Of a stretch of 64,000 bases of DNA, positions 1 through 9,652 are shown in pieces. Position 1 is the first letter of the stretch. Every line of letters starts with the position of its first letter. The notes beneath the pieces were generated by a model. The model did no database searches, was not told where the DNA came from, and worked only from the letters and a program-made list of their open reading frames with translations. Source of the stretch: JAIRVZ01 sp031553415 (GTDB lineage Bacteria; Bacteroidota; Bacteroidia; Bacteroidales; Azobacteroidaceae); NCBI GenBank assembly GCA_031553415.1, contig JAVBLO010000046.1, positions 62,001-126,000 on the forward strand, written 5' to 3'. A program made the position numbers and the translations under genes.

Positions 1-411
1 CCAAACAAAGATTGGACTGTATATGAAAGGAATATACTTGATGATATCAAAAATCATCCTTACCTTACTGTATTCTGGAAAAATGCCATCATCATTGGCG
101 TACATTACGGACCAATAACCGGAGATACAGTACAATACGACCAATTGGAATTCATGACAGAAGATTACTCCGGAATTCATTCTCCCAATCTGGACAATAC
201 AGTACAATTTCAAATTGACCCCAAAAATAAAGTCCTGAAGATAGAAAGTGAATCATCACAAATCGAGCATGTAACTTTGTTTGATTGCATAGGAAAAACA
301 ATGTTATCTTCCAATGTCTCAAACATCAATCTCAATAACCTGCAAAAAGGAACCTATCTGGTTTCTGTATTAACAAACAATGGAAACATTACAAAAAAAA
401 TAACTTTCTGA
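1..411 (+). CDS. Secreted T9SS cargo protein, C-terminal part (5' end outside window)
   Basis: The frame is open from the first base of the window to the TGA at 409-411, giving 136 residues with no convincing internal start, so this is the tail of a longer gene. Residues about 1-50 (WTVYERNILDDI, then VFWKNAIIIGVHYG) look like the last strands of a beta-sandwich domain. The last about 70 residues match a type A T9SS sorting domain: VTLFDCIGKTML, a short linker, LQKGTYLVSV and a basic end, KKITF. T9SS cargo is exported by Sec, crosses the outer membrane through the type IX secretion system and is usually anchored to the surface. It precedes another T9SS gene by 45 bp and may share its operon. 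The activity of the missing N-terminal part cannot be deduced. Confidence 0.75.
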   Translation, partial: PNKDWTVYERNILDDIKNHPYLTVFWKNAIIIGVHYGPITGDTVQYDQLEFMTEDYSGIHSPNLDNTVQFQIDPKNKVLKIESESSQIEHVTLFDCIGKTMLSSNVSNINLNNLQKGTYLVSVLTNNGNITKKITF

Positions 412-456
412 ATTTACTAACCCGAGTTAAATCTAAACTCACAAAATTTATTAATC

Positions 457-1557
457 ATGAAACACATTACACTATTAATGGTTGCTTTAGTAGTCTCATT
501 TACAGGAATGCAGGCAAAAGACGGAATCGCATTTTGGTCCAAAACTCAAGGCTGGAGCTTTGATTTAAATGGAGACGGAATAATCGAAAAAACATTTAAC
601 TCCGGGCTACCCGAAGCTTCCGGAATTACACACGTATTTGTCGGCGATGCCGATGGAGACGGCATTTTCGATTTATGTGAAGTCGGACAACCCGAAGGAA
701 GCCTTGTTACCTGGTATTTCTTCAAAAATGATGGTAATTGCAATTTCGAACCAATGAAAAGCCCTACCTACGGAGTACAAACAGACAAAGTATTAGCCGG
801 CGATTTCATGGGAAACGGCAACATGCAAATTGGTGTCCGCAGAGATAATGAATTTGGGCTTTGGTGGCTGGTTCATTTCTGGGGAGCATCTCCCGATGGT
901 AATTTCCAATTTGGAATCCTCAATACCGACAGGTTGTTAGCCGGAGACCTTAATGCCGACGGAAAAGATGACATTGTTACATTTAATGGCGGAAAATGGA
1001 AATCAACTTTCACTCCTGCTTCAGGATTTCCTGATGGAGTTGACACAAATATTGACAATCTCACTTTCGGATTAGCCGGAGATATTCCTGTTATAGCTGA
1101 TTTTGATGGAGACGGACATGCTGATATGGGAGTATATAATGCTGCCGACAAAGAAATAGGTATAAACCTGTATAAATCTTCCAAACCTGGAAACCAAGGC
1201 TATGGTAACAGTGCGGGTAGAGGGACTTATGACTTAACCTATATCATGCCTGAAGGAATTACGCCTACAGATATTTGTGGCATTAAAAAAGCACAAATGC
1301 CTACCGGTATCATTAAAAATAAAATGACTTCTGACAATTTAAGGGTATTTCCAAATCCGGCAAAAGGCAATGAAACTATTTATATAAGTTCCCAAACATT
1401 ATTTGACAGTAATTATGTTGCAACCATCTCAAATGTATGGGGACAAATATTTACTTTGCAACCGGGAACTAACGGAGAAGTACAACTTCCTGATTTGAAT
1501 GCAGGTATTTATTTCTTAAAAGTTAATAATCTCACAACAAAATTAATCGTAAAATGA
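457..1557 (+). CDS. Secreted Asp-rich FG-GAP/VCBS-like repeat protein with T9SS sorting domain
   Basis: The protein is 366 residues with a Sec signal peptide (MKHITLLMVALVVSFTGMQA). It carries at least four calcium-loop-like motifs, DLNGDGIIE, DADGDGIFD, DLNADGKDD and DFDGDGHAD, spaced as in FG-GAP/VCBS beta-propeller repeats. Residues about 293-366 form a T9SS type A domain (LRVFPNPAKG near its start, LNAGIYFLKV near the end). It is therefore probably an exported, calcium-stabilised surface propeller, perhaps for adhesion or glycan binding; no catalytic motif is visible. The stop overlaps the next start as ATGA (1554-1557), so it is translationally coupled to the glycosidase lipoprotein downstream. 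Confidence 0.8.
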   Translation: MKHITLLMVALVVSFTGMQAKDGIAFWSKTQGWSFDLNGDGIIEKTFNSGLPEASGITHVFVGDADGDGIFDLCEVGQPEGSLVTWYFFKNDGNCNFEPMKSPTYGVQTDKVLAGDFMGNGNMQIGVRRDNEFGLWWLVHFWGASPDGNFQFGILNTDRLLAGDLNADGKDDIVTFNGGKWKSTFTPASGFPDGVDTNIDNLTFGLAGDIPVIADFDGDGHADMGVYNAADKEIGINLYKSSKPGNQGYGNSAGRGTYDLTYIMPEGITPTDICGIKKAQMPTGIIKNKMTSDNLRVFPNPAKGNETIYISSQTLFDSNYVATISNVWGQIFTLQPGTNGEVQLPDLNAGIYFLKVNNLTTKLIVK

Positions 1558-4229
1558 AACATTTCCTGAATTTAATTATTGCAGGACTTATCATGCTGAC
1601 CGGATGCTCTCCGCAAAAAAAGGGCATCTGGTCGGAATGGCAATTGCAAAACAGAGCAGACAACACTTATTTGTATGATGCAGGAGGCGTATGTAAAAGT
1701 GAAATCAATCCAACCGGAGATGCTGCTATCTGGCTGATGGAAAGTAATGGAAAATACACCCGGATCAAAAACAAAAAAACAGGCAATTACCTTTCTGCAG
1801 ATGCAAACGGAGGTATAACCATTGTTTCTGACAGTCTATCGCCTTCTTCCCACTGGAATTTCGGCGGATATGACTGGGATCACATGAAAAACTGTGGTTG
1901 GTATAATTTGTCTACAGAAGTCAATCCAAAGTTTTTTCTGACATCTTCAGATAAAGTTGCGATGAAAGAAACCGACATCTATACTGATTTTTCAGCTCAT
2001 TGGACATTTATTCGCAGCGACGGTTCTCAACTTCCTTTTGAAATCACTTCCGATGGAGTGAAAGAAGCCTCTTTCCTGGGTTTCAGGGAAGCTAAATATG
2101 TATCTGACGATGAAATTTCATCCAACTATCACGGAGATGGAAACAGTTGGAAACGGAAATTGGATATTTCTCATTTTCCACAATTGAAAGCAGACAATAA
2201 TAAATTACTGGTAGCTTTGTACAATATGGCATTAGAAGAAGTCCTGTTAGATATTCGTCAACAAGATTCCACTTTCCAGGCCGGAGCTTTATGGCCCGAT
2301 ACCTGGACCCGTGATGCTGTATATTCCATTCATTTAGCATACGCAATGATTATGCCTGAGATTTCAAGGAAAACCCTTGAAAAACAAACGCTTTCCAATC
2401 CGAAAGAAGCTCTACAGGATACAGGGAGCGGTGGTTCCTGGCCCATTTCAACCGACAGGGTAGTTTGGGCAATGGCTGCCTGGGAATATTATCTTGCTTC
2501 GGGTGATACCGGATGGCTGGAATTTTGCTATGAAAGTTTAAGCTATACAGCAGAAAAAGATATCCATGTAGCCTACGATAGCAATATCAACCTGTTCAGG
2601 GGAGAAACCTGTTCAATGGACTGGCGCACCCACACCTATCCCAATTGGTATACAAATGCAAATATCGGAGAATCTTATTCCTGCGGAACAAATGCTTTAC
2701 ATTTCTTTCTCTATACATTTCTGACAAAATCGGGTAAATTGCTCGACAAGCCTCAGCAAGAAATTGCAACCTGGGAAAAATATGCCGCACAAGTAAAAGA
2801 TGCCATCAACAAAAATTTCTGGATGGAAAATAAAGGATATTACAGTTCCTACATGCATCCGCAAATGGAAAATTATCTGATTTCCCAACGTGGAGGTGCT
2901 ATGCCCAACGGATTAAGTATGTATTTAGGCGTTGCTGGCGATAAACAATTGGAAACTGCGTCTAAACAATTTCCGCTTTACGCCTATGGGGCTCCGACCT
3001 TGTATCCTTCAATTCCCGATGATTTTGCATACCACAACAAAGGTATCTGGCCGGTCTGGGAAAGCTATTTCATGCTGGGAGCGCACAAAGCCGGAAACAT
3101 GGCGGCGACTGAGCACATCATGAAATCCATTATCCGGCAAGGAGCGATGTTCCTTACCAACAAGGAAAACATGACTTATGATACCGGATACGACAGAAAT
3201 ACGGCACTAAACTCCGACCGCCAATTGTGGTCTGTTGCCGCCAGTCTGGGAGTTATTTACAAAATTATATTCGGAATGGAACTCACAACCGAAGGTTTAG
3301 CTTTCAATCCAATGGTTCCTGATTTATTTAAAGGTCCTTTCGAATTGACTAATTTTAAGTTACGTGATGCAGAATTAGATATCGTTGTAAAAGGTAACGG
3401 AGACAAAATATCAAGCTTAATGTTAGACGGAAAGAAACAACAACTTCCTTTTATACTGCCTTATAGTACAACAGGAAAACACCAAATTGAAATCGAAATG
3501 GTTTCTTCCGGTAAACCCTCATCCTGCTATTTGGTAGCAGCAGTACCAGGCAAATGCTGGTCGCCCGTAGAACCCGTACTTTCTTTGGAAGGAAATGAGT
3601 TGAAATGGGAAGTAGAAACCGGACTGACTTATATGTTATGGGATGGTAAAAGTAAAAAAGCCGTAAATTCTCCGGTAACAATTGACCCTTCCAAATTCGG
3701 AGCATATAACATATTTTCAGTAGACAGCAAAGGTTTTGATTCAGATTTATCAAATCCTATTATAATCGCTCCTGACAAATACCGCTACGAAGCTGAAACA
3801 GCAAAAAACAAAAACAAAGGACAATTCAGCAATGTACATCCTCAATATTCAGGAAACGGATTTGTTGTAGATTTGGCTGCAAAACCTGCTGATTTACGAT
3901 TTGATGTTGATATACCTCAGGGAAAAGCAGGTAAATACGCTATCAAAATTACAGGAGCCAATGGTCATGGGCCAGACCAGACATTCTGTTACATCCGTTC
4001 TGTCTTTGTGGATGAAAAAGATGCGGGGACATTCATTCTTGAAGCTTCCGGCGACTGGAATAAATGGATGGATTCCAACTATATTTTCCTGGACAATTTA
4101 TCTGAAGGAAAACATACTATTGGCCTTCGTCTCAATCCGGAGAATAAAGGTTGGGACAATAACATGTCCCGGGTCAATCAGAATGCTAATGATGCAAATA
4201 TTGATTATTTAGAATTGATACGCATGTAA
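1554..4229 (+). CDS. Six-hairpin glycosidase-like lipoprotein with beta-trefoil-like and CBM-like domains
   Basis: The protein is 891 residues with a lipoprotein signal (LIIAGLIMLTGC, Cys about 17). Residues about 25-155 (WQLQNRADNTYLYDAGG, then KTGNYLSADANGG) resemble a ricin or fascin-type beta-trefoil. Residues about 210-610 contain LWPDTWTRDAVYSIHLAY, GSGGSWPISTDRVVWAMAAW, NANIGESYSCGTNALHF and GIWPVWESYFMLGA, the aromatic-rich pattern of (alpha/alpha)6 six-hairpin glycosidases. Acidic residues in WPDTWTRD are catalytic candidates. Residues about 742-891 (YRYEAETAKNKNKG, then DANIDYLELIRM) look like a CBM6/35-type module. It probably sits on the cell surface or in the periplasm and cleaves an alpha-linked glycan; the exact GH family and substrate are not resolved. 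Its stop lies 1 bp from the end of the convergent ABC-F gene. Confidence 0.7.
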   Translation: MKHFLNLIIAGLIMLTGCSPQKKGIWSEWQLQNRADNTYLYDAGGVCKSEINPTGDAAIWLMESNGKYTRIKNKKTGNYLSADANGGITIVSDSLSPSSHWNFGGYDWDHMKNCGWYNLSTEVNPKFFLTSSDKVAMKETDIYTDFSAHWTFIRSDGSQLPFEITSDGVKEASFLGFREAKYVSDDEISSNYHGDGNSWKRKLDISHFPQLKADNNKLLVALYNMALEEVLLDIRQQDSTFQAGALWPDTWTRDAVYSIHLAYAMIMPEISRKTLEKQTLSNPKEALQDTGSGGSWPISTDRVVWAMAAWEYYLASGDTGWLEFCYESLSYTAEKDIHVAYDSNINLFRGETCSMDWRTHTYPNWYTNANIGESYSCGTNALHFFLYTFLTKSGKLLDKPQQEIATWEKYAAQVKDAINKNFWMENKGYYSSYMHPQMENYLISQRGGAMPNGLSMYLGVAGDKQLETASKQFPLYAYGAPTLYPSIPDDFAYHNKGIWPVWESYFMLGAHKAGNMAATEHIMKSIIRQGAMFLTNKENMTYDTGYDRNTALNSDRQLWSVAASLGVIYKIIFGMELTTEGLAFNPMVPDLFKGPFELTNFKLRDAELDIVVKGNGDKISSLMLDGKKQQLPFILPYSTTGKHQIEIEMVSSGKPSSCYLVAAVPGKCWSPVEPVLSLEGNELKWEVETGLTYMLWDGKSKKAVNSPVTIDPSKFGAYNIFSVDSKGFDSDLSNPIIIAPDKYRYEAETAKNKNKGQFSNVHPQYSGNGFVVDLAAKPADLRFDVDIPQGKAGKYAIKITGANGHGPDQTFCYIRSVFVDEKDAGTFILEASGDWNKWMDSNYIFLDNLSEGKHTIGLRLNPENKGWDNNMSRVNQNANDANIDYLELIRM

Positions 4230-4230
4230 A

Positions 4231-5826
4231 TCATTCTGAAAGGTTCAAATTACCGGTTATTCCGATTTCATCTATAAAATATTTATCATGGGAAATAACC
4301 AGCAAACTACCTTTATAATTCTTAATTGTTTGCATTAGTATTTGCAAACTGGAAATATCAAGGTTGTTTGTTGGTTCATCCATGATAATCAAATCCGGAG
4401 TTTGATTGCTAATCATCAAACAACAAAGATATAACCTCATTTTTTCACCTCCGCTGAGTTCTCTACAATTCTTATCCCAAGTGCCAGCAGGGAATAGGAA
4501 ACGGTTCAGGCGTAATTTTATTTCATGATCTGCCAACCGATGGTGTTTATATTGTTCTGCCAATTGTACGACCGTACAATCCACATCAACATTCGAATAA
4601 TCCTGATCCAAATAAATCCATTTGAAATCAGACCTGTTGATAATCCCGCATTGAGGAGAAAGTTGTCCTGTTAACAACTTAATAAAAGTAGTCTTCCCGG
4701 AACCATTATCCCCTAACAAGCGAATACGGTCATTACTGTACAATTTAAAATCTAACCGATTTTTCCACAACAGATTACCTTGTTGATAACCAAAATTAAT
4801 ACCCTGTGCATCAATCAATAATTTTCCGGAATGAAGGGATGCATTATCAAAATCGATTTTCAATGTGGCCAGTTTTTCTTTTTGCTGTTTCAGTTCACTT
4901 AACTTATCCTGACTTTCACCTATGATTTGTGCATGTTTTTCTTTCAGTTTGGAAGCCGTATTTTCCGAAGCATTCCCTAATGCATTCAACAAGATACGTG
5001 CCTGTCCTCCCTGCGCTTTATTTTTTTCACCCTGACTCGCCCGCTTCTCCTGTCGTTGTTTAACTTCCTGAGCTTTTTTCCTGGCAAGGCGGAGCGCTTT
5101 TTCTTCCTCATGAATCCTTTCACTTAGAGCACCCATTTCAATTTCTTTCTGTTGCTTGTAAAAAGAATAATTTCCCCCATACAACCGGATTCCAAATTCA
5201 GATAATTCATAAGTGGTATCCAACTGATCCAGCAAAGTTATATCGTGGCTCACAATGGTTATTGTCGCTTTGCTTTGCCGGATATATTGATACAATAATT
5301 CACGACTTGTCTGGTCAAGATGATTCGTAGGTTCATCTAATAAAATAATTTCAGGCAAATGGATTAACAAGCCGGCCAGAAATACTTTTGTTTTTTCTCC
5401 GCCGCTTAAAATATCTATTGGAGTATCTAATCTGACATGAGAAAGATTCCAGTAAGAAAGAGCAGCCATACACCGGGATTCTATTTCCCAATCGTCTGCT
5501 AAAGTATCGTAATCTTTTTGAGAAACACTTCCGTTTTCAATGGCATATAATGCTGCCAATTTATCACTGACGCCTAAGACTTCTCCCACATTTTTATGAA
5601 GTTTTCCTGTATGTTGTGCAATATAATAAGGTTGGGAAGATGATATGATACTTCCCTCTACCGGCACTAATTCCCCAGCGATAAGCCTTAATAATGTAGA
5701 TTTACCAATTCCATTATTACCTACAATAGATACTTTTTCCTGTTTTCCGACAGAAAAATTTAAATGACTAAATAAATAATTGTGATTGACGTGATTATAT
5801 GATAAATCACTGATGATAATACTCAT
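4231..5826 (-). CDS. ABC-F family ATPase (ribosome-associated type)
   Basis: Two ABC domains lie in one chain with no membrane segments. Domain 1 has Walker A GNNGIGKST, signature LSGGEKTK and Walker B IILLDEPTNHLD. A charged, Lys/Glu/Gln-rich linker follows (about residues 235-325, coiled-coil-like). Domain 2 has GDNGSGKTT, LSGGEKMR and LIIMDEPTNNLD. This is the ABC-F arrangement; its members act on the ribosome, in translation control or antibiotic protection, rather than in transport. The ATG at 5826 is preferred (531 residues, MSIIISDLSY); a TTG 6 bases upstream is the only in-frame alternative. It follows the AddB-like gene by 11 bp in the same direction. Which ABC-F subgroup it belongs to is not certain. 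Confidence 0.85.
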   Translation of the reverse strand: MSIIISDLSYNHVNHNYLFSHLNFSVGKQEKVSIVGNNGIGKSTLLRLIAGELVPVEGSIISSSQPYYIAQHTGKLHKNVGEVLGVSDKLAALYAIENGSVSQKDYDTLADDWEIESRCMAALSYWNLSHVRLDTPIDILSGGEKTKVFLAGLLIHLPEIILLDEPTNHLDQTSRELLYQYIRQSKATITIVSHDITLLDQLDTTYELSEFGIRLYGGNYSFYKQQKEIEMGALSERIHEEEKALRLARKKAQEVKQRQEKRASQGEKNKAQGGQARILLNALGNASENTASKLKEKHAQIIGESQDKLSELKQQKEKLATLKIDFDNASLHSGKLLIDAQGINFGYQQGNLLWKNRLDFKLYSNDRIRLLGDNGSGKTTFIKLLTGQLSPQCGIINRSDFKWIYLDQDYSNVDVDCTVVQLAEQYKHHRLADHEIKLRLNRFLFPAGTWDKNCRELSGGEKMRLYLCCLMISNQTPDLIIMDEPTNNLDISSLQILMQTIKNYKGSLLVISHDKYFIDEIGITGNLNLSE

Positions 5827-5837
5827 AAACAAACTTA

Positions 5838-8723
5838 CTATCTGTTACACAATTCCTTGAAATCGCAATAACTGCATTTTGTTAAAGCAGTCGTCTGGCA
5901 AAAAGGAATATCCTTGTCAAAAAGCTCCGAGAGTTTCTGGATTAAAACTTCTTTAAACAGAGGGTATAGTTGATGGAAATCGGCAATATCCTCTTTTTCA
6001 TACTGGATAACAGCCGAATAATCTTCTTTACCCGCATCCTGCATATAAAGTAATGAAGGAACGACAGGTTTTTCTATTCCGTTTTTAATCAACACAGAAG
6101 AATAAGTGAAAGTCTGGAAAATATGTGAAGCACGAATATCTTTTTGAGTAATCAAATCACTCATTTCTTTATAAGGTTTGGAACTTCCTCCCGTTTTATA
6201 ATCAAAAATCTGCAATGCTCCGTCTTTTTCATCCAACCGGTCTATAATACCACCGATTTTCAAAGAAACGCTGGCCTCCGGCAACTCAAAATCAGCAAGA
6301 AAACGTCTTTCCAACGCACAAATAGAGAACGGAGTACGCTTGCTGTCGAACTCAATCAGGCGTTTCATCATGTGACGGATTACACGGAAATTAATCAACT
6401 GTTCCCCGTTGTAGTTTTTCAGCGTAACGTCCTTGTTTTTGAAATATTCTTCCGAAAAAGCTTTTGCAACTAATTTATCAACCAGGAAAGTATTTTCTAA
6501 GTATACATCAAAATGTTGTTTACGGACTAAGAAAGGAGGAAATTCTTTTTCATCACCAATATTCCCTATTTCACGGTAGAGCAATTCGGCCGAACGGTGA
6601 AAGATAGTTCCGAAAACCGAAACATCCAATTCATCATTGAGCTCTTCTTTTGTTTGTAAACCCTCAATATATTGTAAATAAAACCGAAGGGAACAGTCAA
6701 TGAAAATATTCAATGCAGAAGGAGATAAACGCTGTACCTCCGGATTTGTCCGGGCATCAAACTGTTTCCTGATTTTTTCCAGCAAATCCGGTGTTTTAGA
6801 TACTATTATCGGCTGGGATTGTATCGGCTTGATTGCAGATTGCAGATTATAACGTTTTATATTTAACCGGGAATCAATCAGCAGTTGCAACAAGAACCGG
6901 CTCATTTCGGCCTTTCCGGTTTGCGTTTTATCTGTATTGTAAACAAAAGTCACATGTTCGGCACGTTGAATCAAACGATAAAAATAGTAAGCATAAATAG
7001 AATCCTGATGTTCTATCGTATTCAATTCAAAATGCTTGCGAAGAAATTGCGGGATAAAAGTATTATCGCTATTCGTACCCGGCATAAAACCTTCATTAAC
7101 AGAAAGCAACAAAAGATTTTTAAAATCGAGGGTACGGGTTTCCAACACTCCCATAACCTGTAAACCTTTAACCGGTTCCCCATGAAACGGAATCGAAGTA
7201 GAAGAAAACAATTTACGCATCAGGCGCAAAAATGTTGTTTTATCAACCTGCAATTCTCCCGACACTATCAAACCCTTTAAGCGGTTAATAACCTGATAGG
7301 CCCTGAAAACTGACTCCTGATATAAACCGGAATAGATATCTTCCGAGTCTGGTGATTTTTCATAAGAATGCCCTACTTGTTCAATTAAGGCAAGCAAATA
7401 CTCCGCTAAATCAAGAGTTTTCGATGCATATCTGAAAATTGAAGGATTCTGCAATACAGTTAAAGTCGGGAAGAAAATATTTCCTTCCTGCAATGCTTTT
7501 TCAACAGTTTTCGCTTCCGGGAAAATAACCTGGGTATAAGGATGCCTCAACACAGGCAAGACATATTTATACCGGAAAGTTCCCGATTCATTTGCTCCCC
7601 TGACTTGCATTTCCGTCAATACCTGCAAAAAGCTGCAAACAGGTGATTGCGTAATAGGAAAACCCATTGTAATGTTTACATTCGCTGCCTTTTGAGGAGA
7701 AATCGAATGCATTACTGTGGGTAATATTGGCTCATTACACAAGACAATAGCAGCATCAGGCGATTCAAACTGAGCCGGTAACTTCAGGTTGTCCAACCAG
7801 GGGGCAATATATGCTGATTGTCCGCTTTCAGAAGGAGATGCAATAATTGTGATTTCCGGCTTACGGGAAAGGAAAGTGTCAAATTGGTCTATTGGCAAAG
7901 CTGAACCGAATTTCTCTATATTTTTCCGGATAAACCGTCCTGCTTCATTGAAAATTTTTTGTTCTGTTTCTAAATAATAGCTATCAACATCCCAATAAAA
8001 CAATGCTTTATCTTTAAGCCGGCGAAATAACTTTTCTTCACACTTGCTTAATACATTAAAACCAACAAAAATATAATGTTCATAAGGAAATCCGGCATTT
8101 TCATTTTCTATAACCGAACGCATCAACATGCCCGGGTAGGCAATACCTGATTGTTGTAACCTATTTTTGAAAGTTTCGTAAACTTCACCCAAAATATTCC
8201 AAACCGACCAAAATGCAGTTTTCAAAGAAGATTCCCCATGAAAAGCATGTTTGAAATATCGCATCAGAGCTGTTATCTGAGATTCATTCAAATGCGAAAA
8301 GTCATCACGGAGTTGATCTAAATCTTGTAAATTACCGAATAAAGAACGGGCATTGACTAAGTTTTTATCAACATCGTCAAAATCGGCCAGCAGGATTTCT
8401 CCAAAAAAATAAAATTCATCCAGCGTTTCGACCGAAGGAGAAGTTGCATGGCGATTATAAACATCAATATATGTTTGATATAATTCACATATAAGTTTGA
8501 TGTTATCGGCAATTTGCAAATCGCTAGCCTGCTGGAATAAATCATCTATGGCAAAATATTGGGGTGCCCAAACAGGGTCATCCGAATAATCGCACAAATA
8601 ATTATTAAAAAACAAATGCGCTCTCCTTCCCGGGAAAATCACGGCAACACGAGATAAATCATTCCCAAAACGGGCGATTAAATCTTTGGCGACGAAGGAG
8701 AGGAAAGGAGCATCAATTTGCAT
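5838..8723 (-). CDS. AddB-like PD-(D/E)XK nuclease with iron-sulfur cluster motif
   Basis: The protein is 961 residues. The N-terminal two thirds has an inactivated SF1 helicase-like fold (VAVIFPGRRAHLFFNNYL, without a GKT/S Walker A), as in Bacteroidetes AddB proteins. The C-terminal third is a RecB-type nuclease: GGIIDRLDEKDGALQIFDYKTG carries the D and DYK catalytic residues. A Cys in FIDCSLRFYLQYIEGL plus the tail C950-x2-C953-x5-C959 forms the usual AddB four-Cys 4Fe-4S pattern. AddB pairs with the AddA helicase-nuclease to process double-strand breaks for RecA; addA is not in this window. Upstream, DUF3127 is separated by a hairpin spacer; downstream, the ABC-F gene follows closely. Confidence 0.8.
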   Translation of the reverse strand: MQIDAPFLSFVAKDLIARFGNDLSRVAVIFPGRRAHLFFNNYLCDYSDDPVWAPQYFAIDDLFQQASDLQIADNIKLICELYQTYIDVYNRHATSPSVETLDEFYFFGEILLADFDDVDKNLVNARSLFGNLQDLDQLRDDFSHLNESQITALMRYFKHAFHGESSLKTAFWSVWNILGEVYETFKNRLQQSGIAYPGMLMRSVIENENAGFPYEHYIFVGFNVLSKCEEKLFRRLKDKALFYWDVDSYYLETEQKIFNEAGRFIRKNIEKFGSALPIDQFDTFLSRKPEITIIASPSESGQSAYIAPWLDNLKLPAQFESPDAAIVLCNEPILPTVMHSISPQKAANVNITMGFPITQSPVCSFLQVLTEMQVRGANESGTFRYKYVLPVLRHPYTQVIFPEAKTVEKALQEGNIFFPTLTVLQNPSIFRYASKTLDLAEYLLALIEQVGHSYEKSPDSEDIYSGLYQESVFRAYQVINRLKGLIVSGELQVDKTTFLRLMRKLFSSTSIPFHGEPVKGLQVMGVLETRTLDFKNLLLLSVNEGFMPGTNSDNTFIPQFLRKHFELNTIEHQDSIYAYYFYRLIQRAEHVTFVYNTDKTQTGKAEMSRFLLQLLIDSRLNIKRYNLQSAIKPIQSQPIIVSKTPDLLEKIRKQFDARTNPEVQRLSPSALNIFIDCSLRFYLQYIEGLQTKEELNDELDVSVFGTIFHRSAELLYREIGNIGDEKEFPPFLVRKQHFDVYLENTFLVDKLVAKAFSEEYFKNKDVTLKNYNGEQLINFRVIRHMMKRLIEFDSKRTPFSICALERRFLADFELPEASVSLKIGGIIDRLDEKDGALQIFDYKTGGSSKPYKEMSDLITQKDIRASHIFQTFTYSSVLIKNGIEKPVVPSLLYMQDAGKEDYSAVIQYEKEDIADFHQLYPLFKEVLIQKLSELFDKDIPFCQTTALTKCSYCDFKELCNR

Positions 8724-8727
8724 TTCA

Positions 8728-8814
8728 AATGAAAAATTAAAAATGAAAAATTAAAAATTAAAAATGGTTTTGAGCTTCAACTAATTTTTCATTTTTAATT
8801 TTTCATTCTTCATT
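8728..8814. repeat. Intergenic heptamer-arm hairpin (AddB / DUF3127 spacer)
   Basis: The left arm (8728-8765) is a run of AATGAAA and AATTAAA 7-mers; the right arm (8781-8814) is the inverted counterpart (AATTTTTCATTTTTAATT and so on). The loop, about 8766-8780, contains GGTTTTGAGCTTCAAC. It fills the whole spacer and touches the stop codon of the DUF3127 gene. Confidence 0.85.
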
Positions 8815-9180
8815 CTAAAATGGGAGATCGTCTTTCTCGTTTTCAGGAAGTGGTGGCGGCGGTAGCGGGAAACCTACTTCAACAGGCATTCCTGCAGGAG
8901 TTCCGGCCGGAGCCGCACCTGCTGATTCAACCTTCCACGCTTTTACGTCAGTATACCAACGGCCGTTATATTCACGGCTTTCGACATCAAAATCGATAGT
9001 CAGCATGTTACCAACTTGTAGTTGGGATTCATTGATTTTATCTCCCCAGATAGAGATACATATCTTTTTCGGAAATTGCCCGTCGGTTTCCACGACTATA
9101 TCCTGTTTTTTCCATTCACCATTTTTTCCCATACCAGATTGCAAAGGAAGCACCTGGAATAATCTTGCTGTTATTTGCAT
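8815..9180 (-). CDS. DUF3127 OB-fold protein with SSB-like acidic C-terminus
   Basis: The protein is 121 residues and matches the DUF3127 pattern (MQITARLFQVLPLQSG, GEWKKQDIVVET, then REYNGRWYTDVKAWKVE), a predicted OB-fold typical of Bacteroidota. After residue about 85 it becomes Pro/Gly-rich and disordered and ends EKDDLPF. That ending resembles the acidic tip of bacterial single-strand DNA-binding proteins (DDIPF or DDLPF), which recruits repair proteins. Single-strand DNA binding is an inference from these two points. It lies upstream of, and in the same direction as, the AddB-like nuclease, and has a well-formed promoter at 9205-9235. Confidence 0.85.
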   Translation of the reverse strand: MQITARLFQVLPLQSGMGKNGEWKKQDIVVETDGQFPKKICISIWGDKINESQLQVGNMLTIDFDVESREYNGRWYTDVKAWKVESAGAAPAGTPAGMPVEVGFPLPPPPLPENEKDDLPF

Positions 9181-9204
9181 TAAAATTTATATTTAAGTTT
9201 TGGA

Positions 9205-9235
9205 CAAAGATACAAGTTTGAAAGGTTTTGGCAAA
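9205..9235 (-). promoter_or_regulatory. Bacteroidota sigma-ABfr-type promoter for DUF3127 gene
   Basis: On the minus strand, TTTG (9235-9232) is followed by exactly 19 bases and then TATCTTTG (9212-9205), matching the TTTG-N19-TAnnTTTG consensus. The -7 box ends 25 bp before the ATG at 9180. Confidence 0.7.
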
Positions 9236-9528
9236 AAATATTTTTGAGGGAACTCCAGTTTTGAGAGCCTGTTTAATTTTTAGAAGACAAAAATGTCTCA
9301 TTTTTTCTGACAGGATTAACCGGATTTACATATTTTTGTTTTGCTAAAGACAAAATTTATCCTGTTAAGTTAAAGCGCAATTACGAAAATTTAACCATTC
9401 ATTTCCCTGAATAAAAGAAGACAAAAACTACTTTTTTTGATAAAAATGTGTGAATTTGAAAAAAAACGCATCAAAATACTTAAAATTATTTCGATTATTT
9501 CGAATAAAATATCTTAATAATAACAAAA

Positions 9529-9536
9529 TAACTTTG
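9529..9536 (+). promoter_or_regulatory. Possible -7 element for the carboxyltransferase / TCA cluster
   Basis: TAACTTTG fits TAnnTTTG and lies about 117 bp before the ATG at 9653. No TTTG is found 19-21 bases upstream, so this is a weak call. Confidence 0.35.
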
Positions 9537-9652
9537 CTTTGTACAAGCCAATTTTTGCCTTTATTTTAATTGTATAATTCAAATAAAATATTGAACTTTG
9601 AAATGTTTTTAACAGCTTGATAATTACAAATAAATAATGCACTAAAAACTCA

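Larger units (their letters stand above)
9181..9652. other. Divergent intergenic region (472 bp)
   Basis: No gene is seen here. It holds the minus-strand promoter at 9205-9235 and a plus-strand -7-like box at 9529-9536. It also has a degenerate inverted repeat between GACAGGATTAACCGGATT (about 9310-9327) and TTTATCCTGTTAAG (about 9356-9369). The remainder is AT-rich with no open frame worth calling. Confidence 0.6.
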
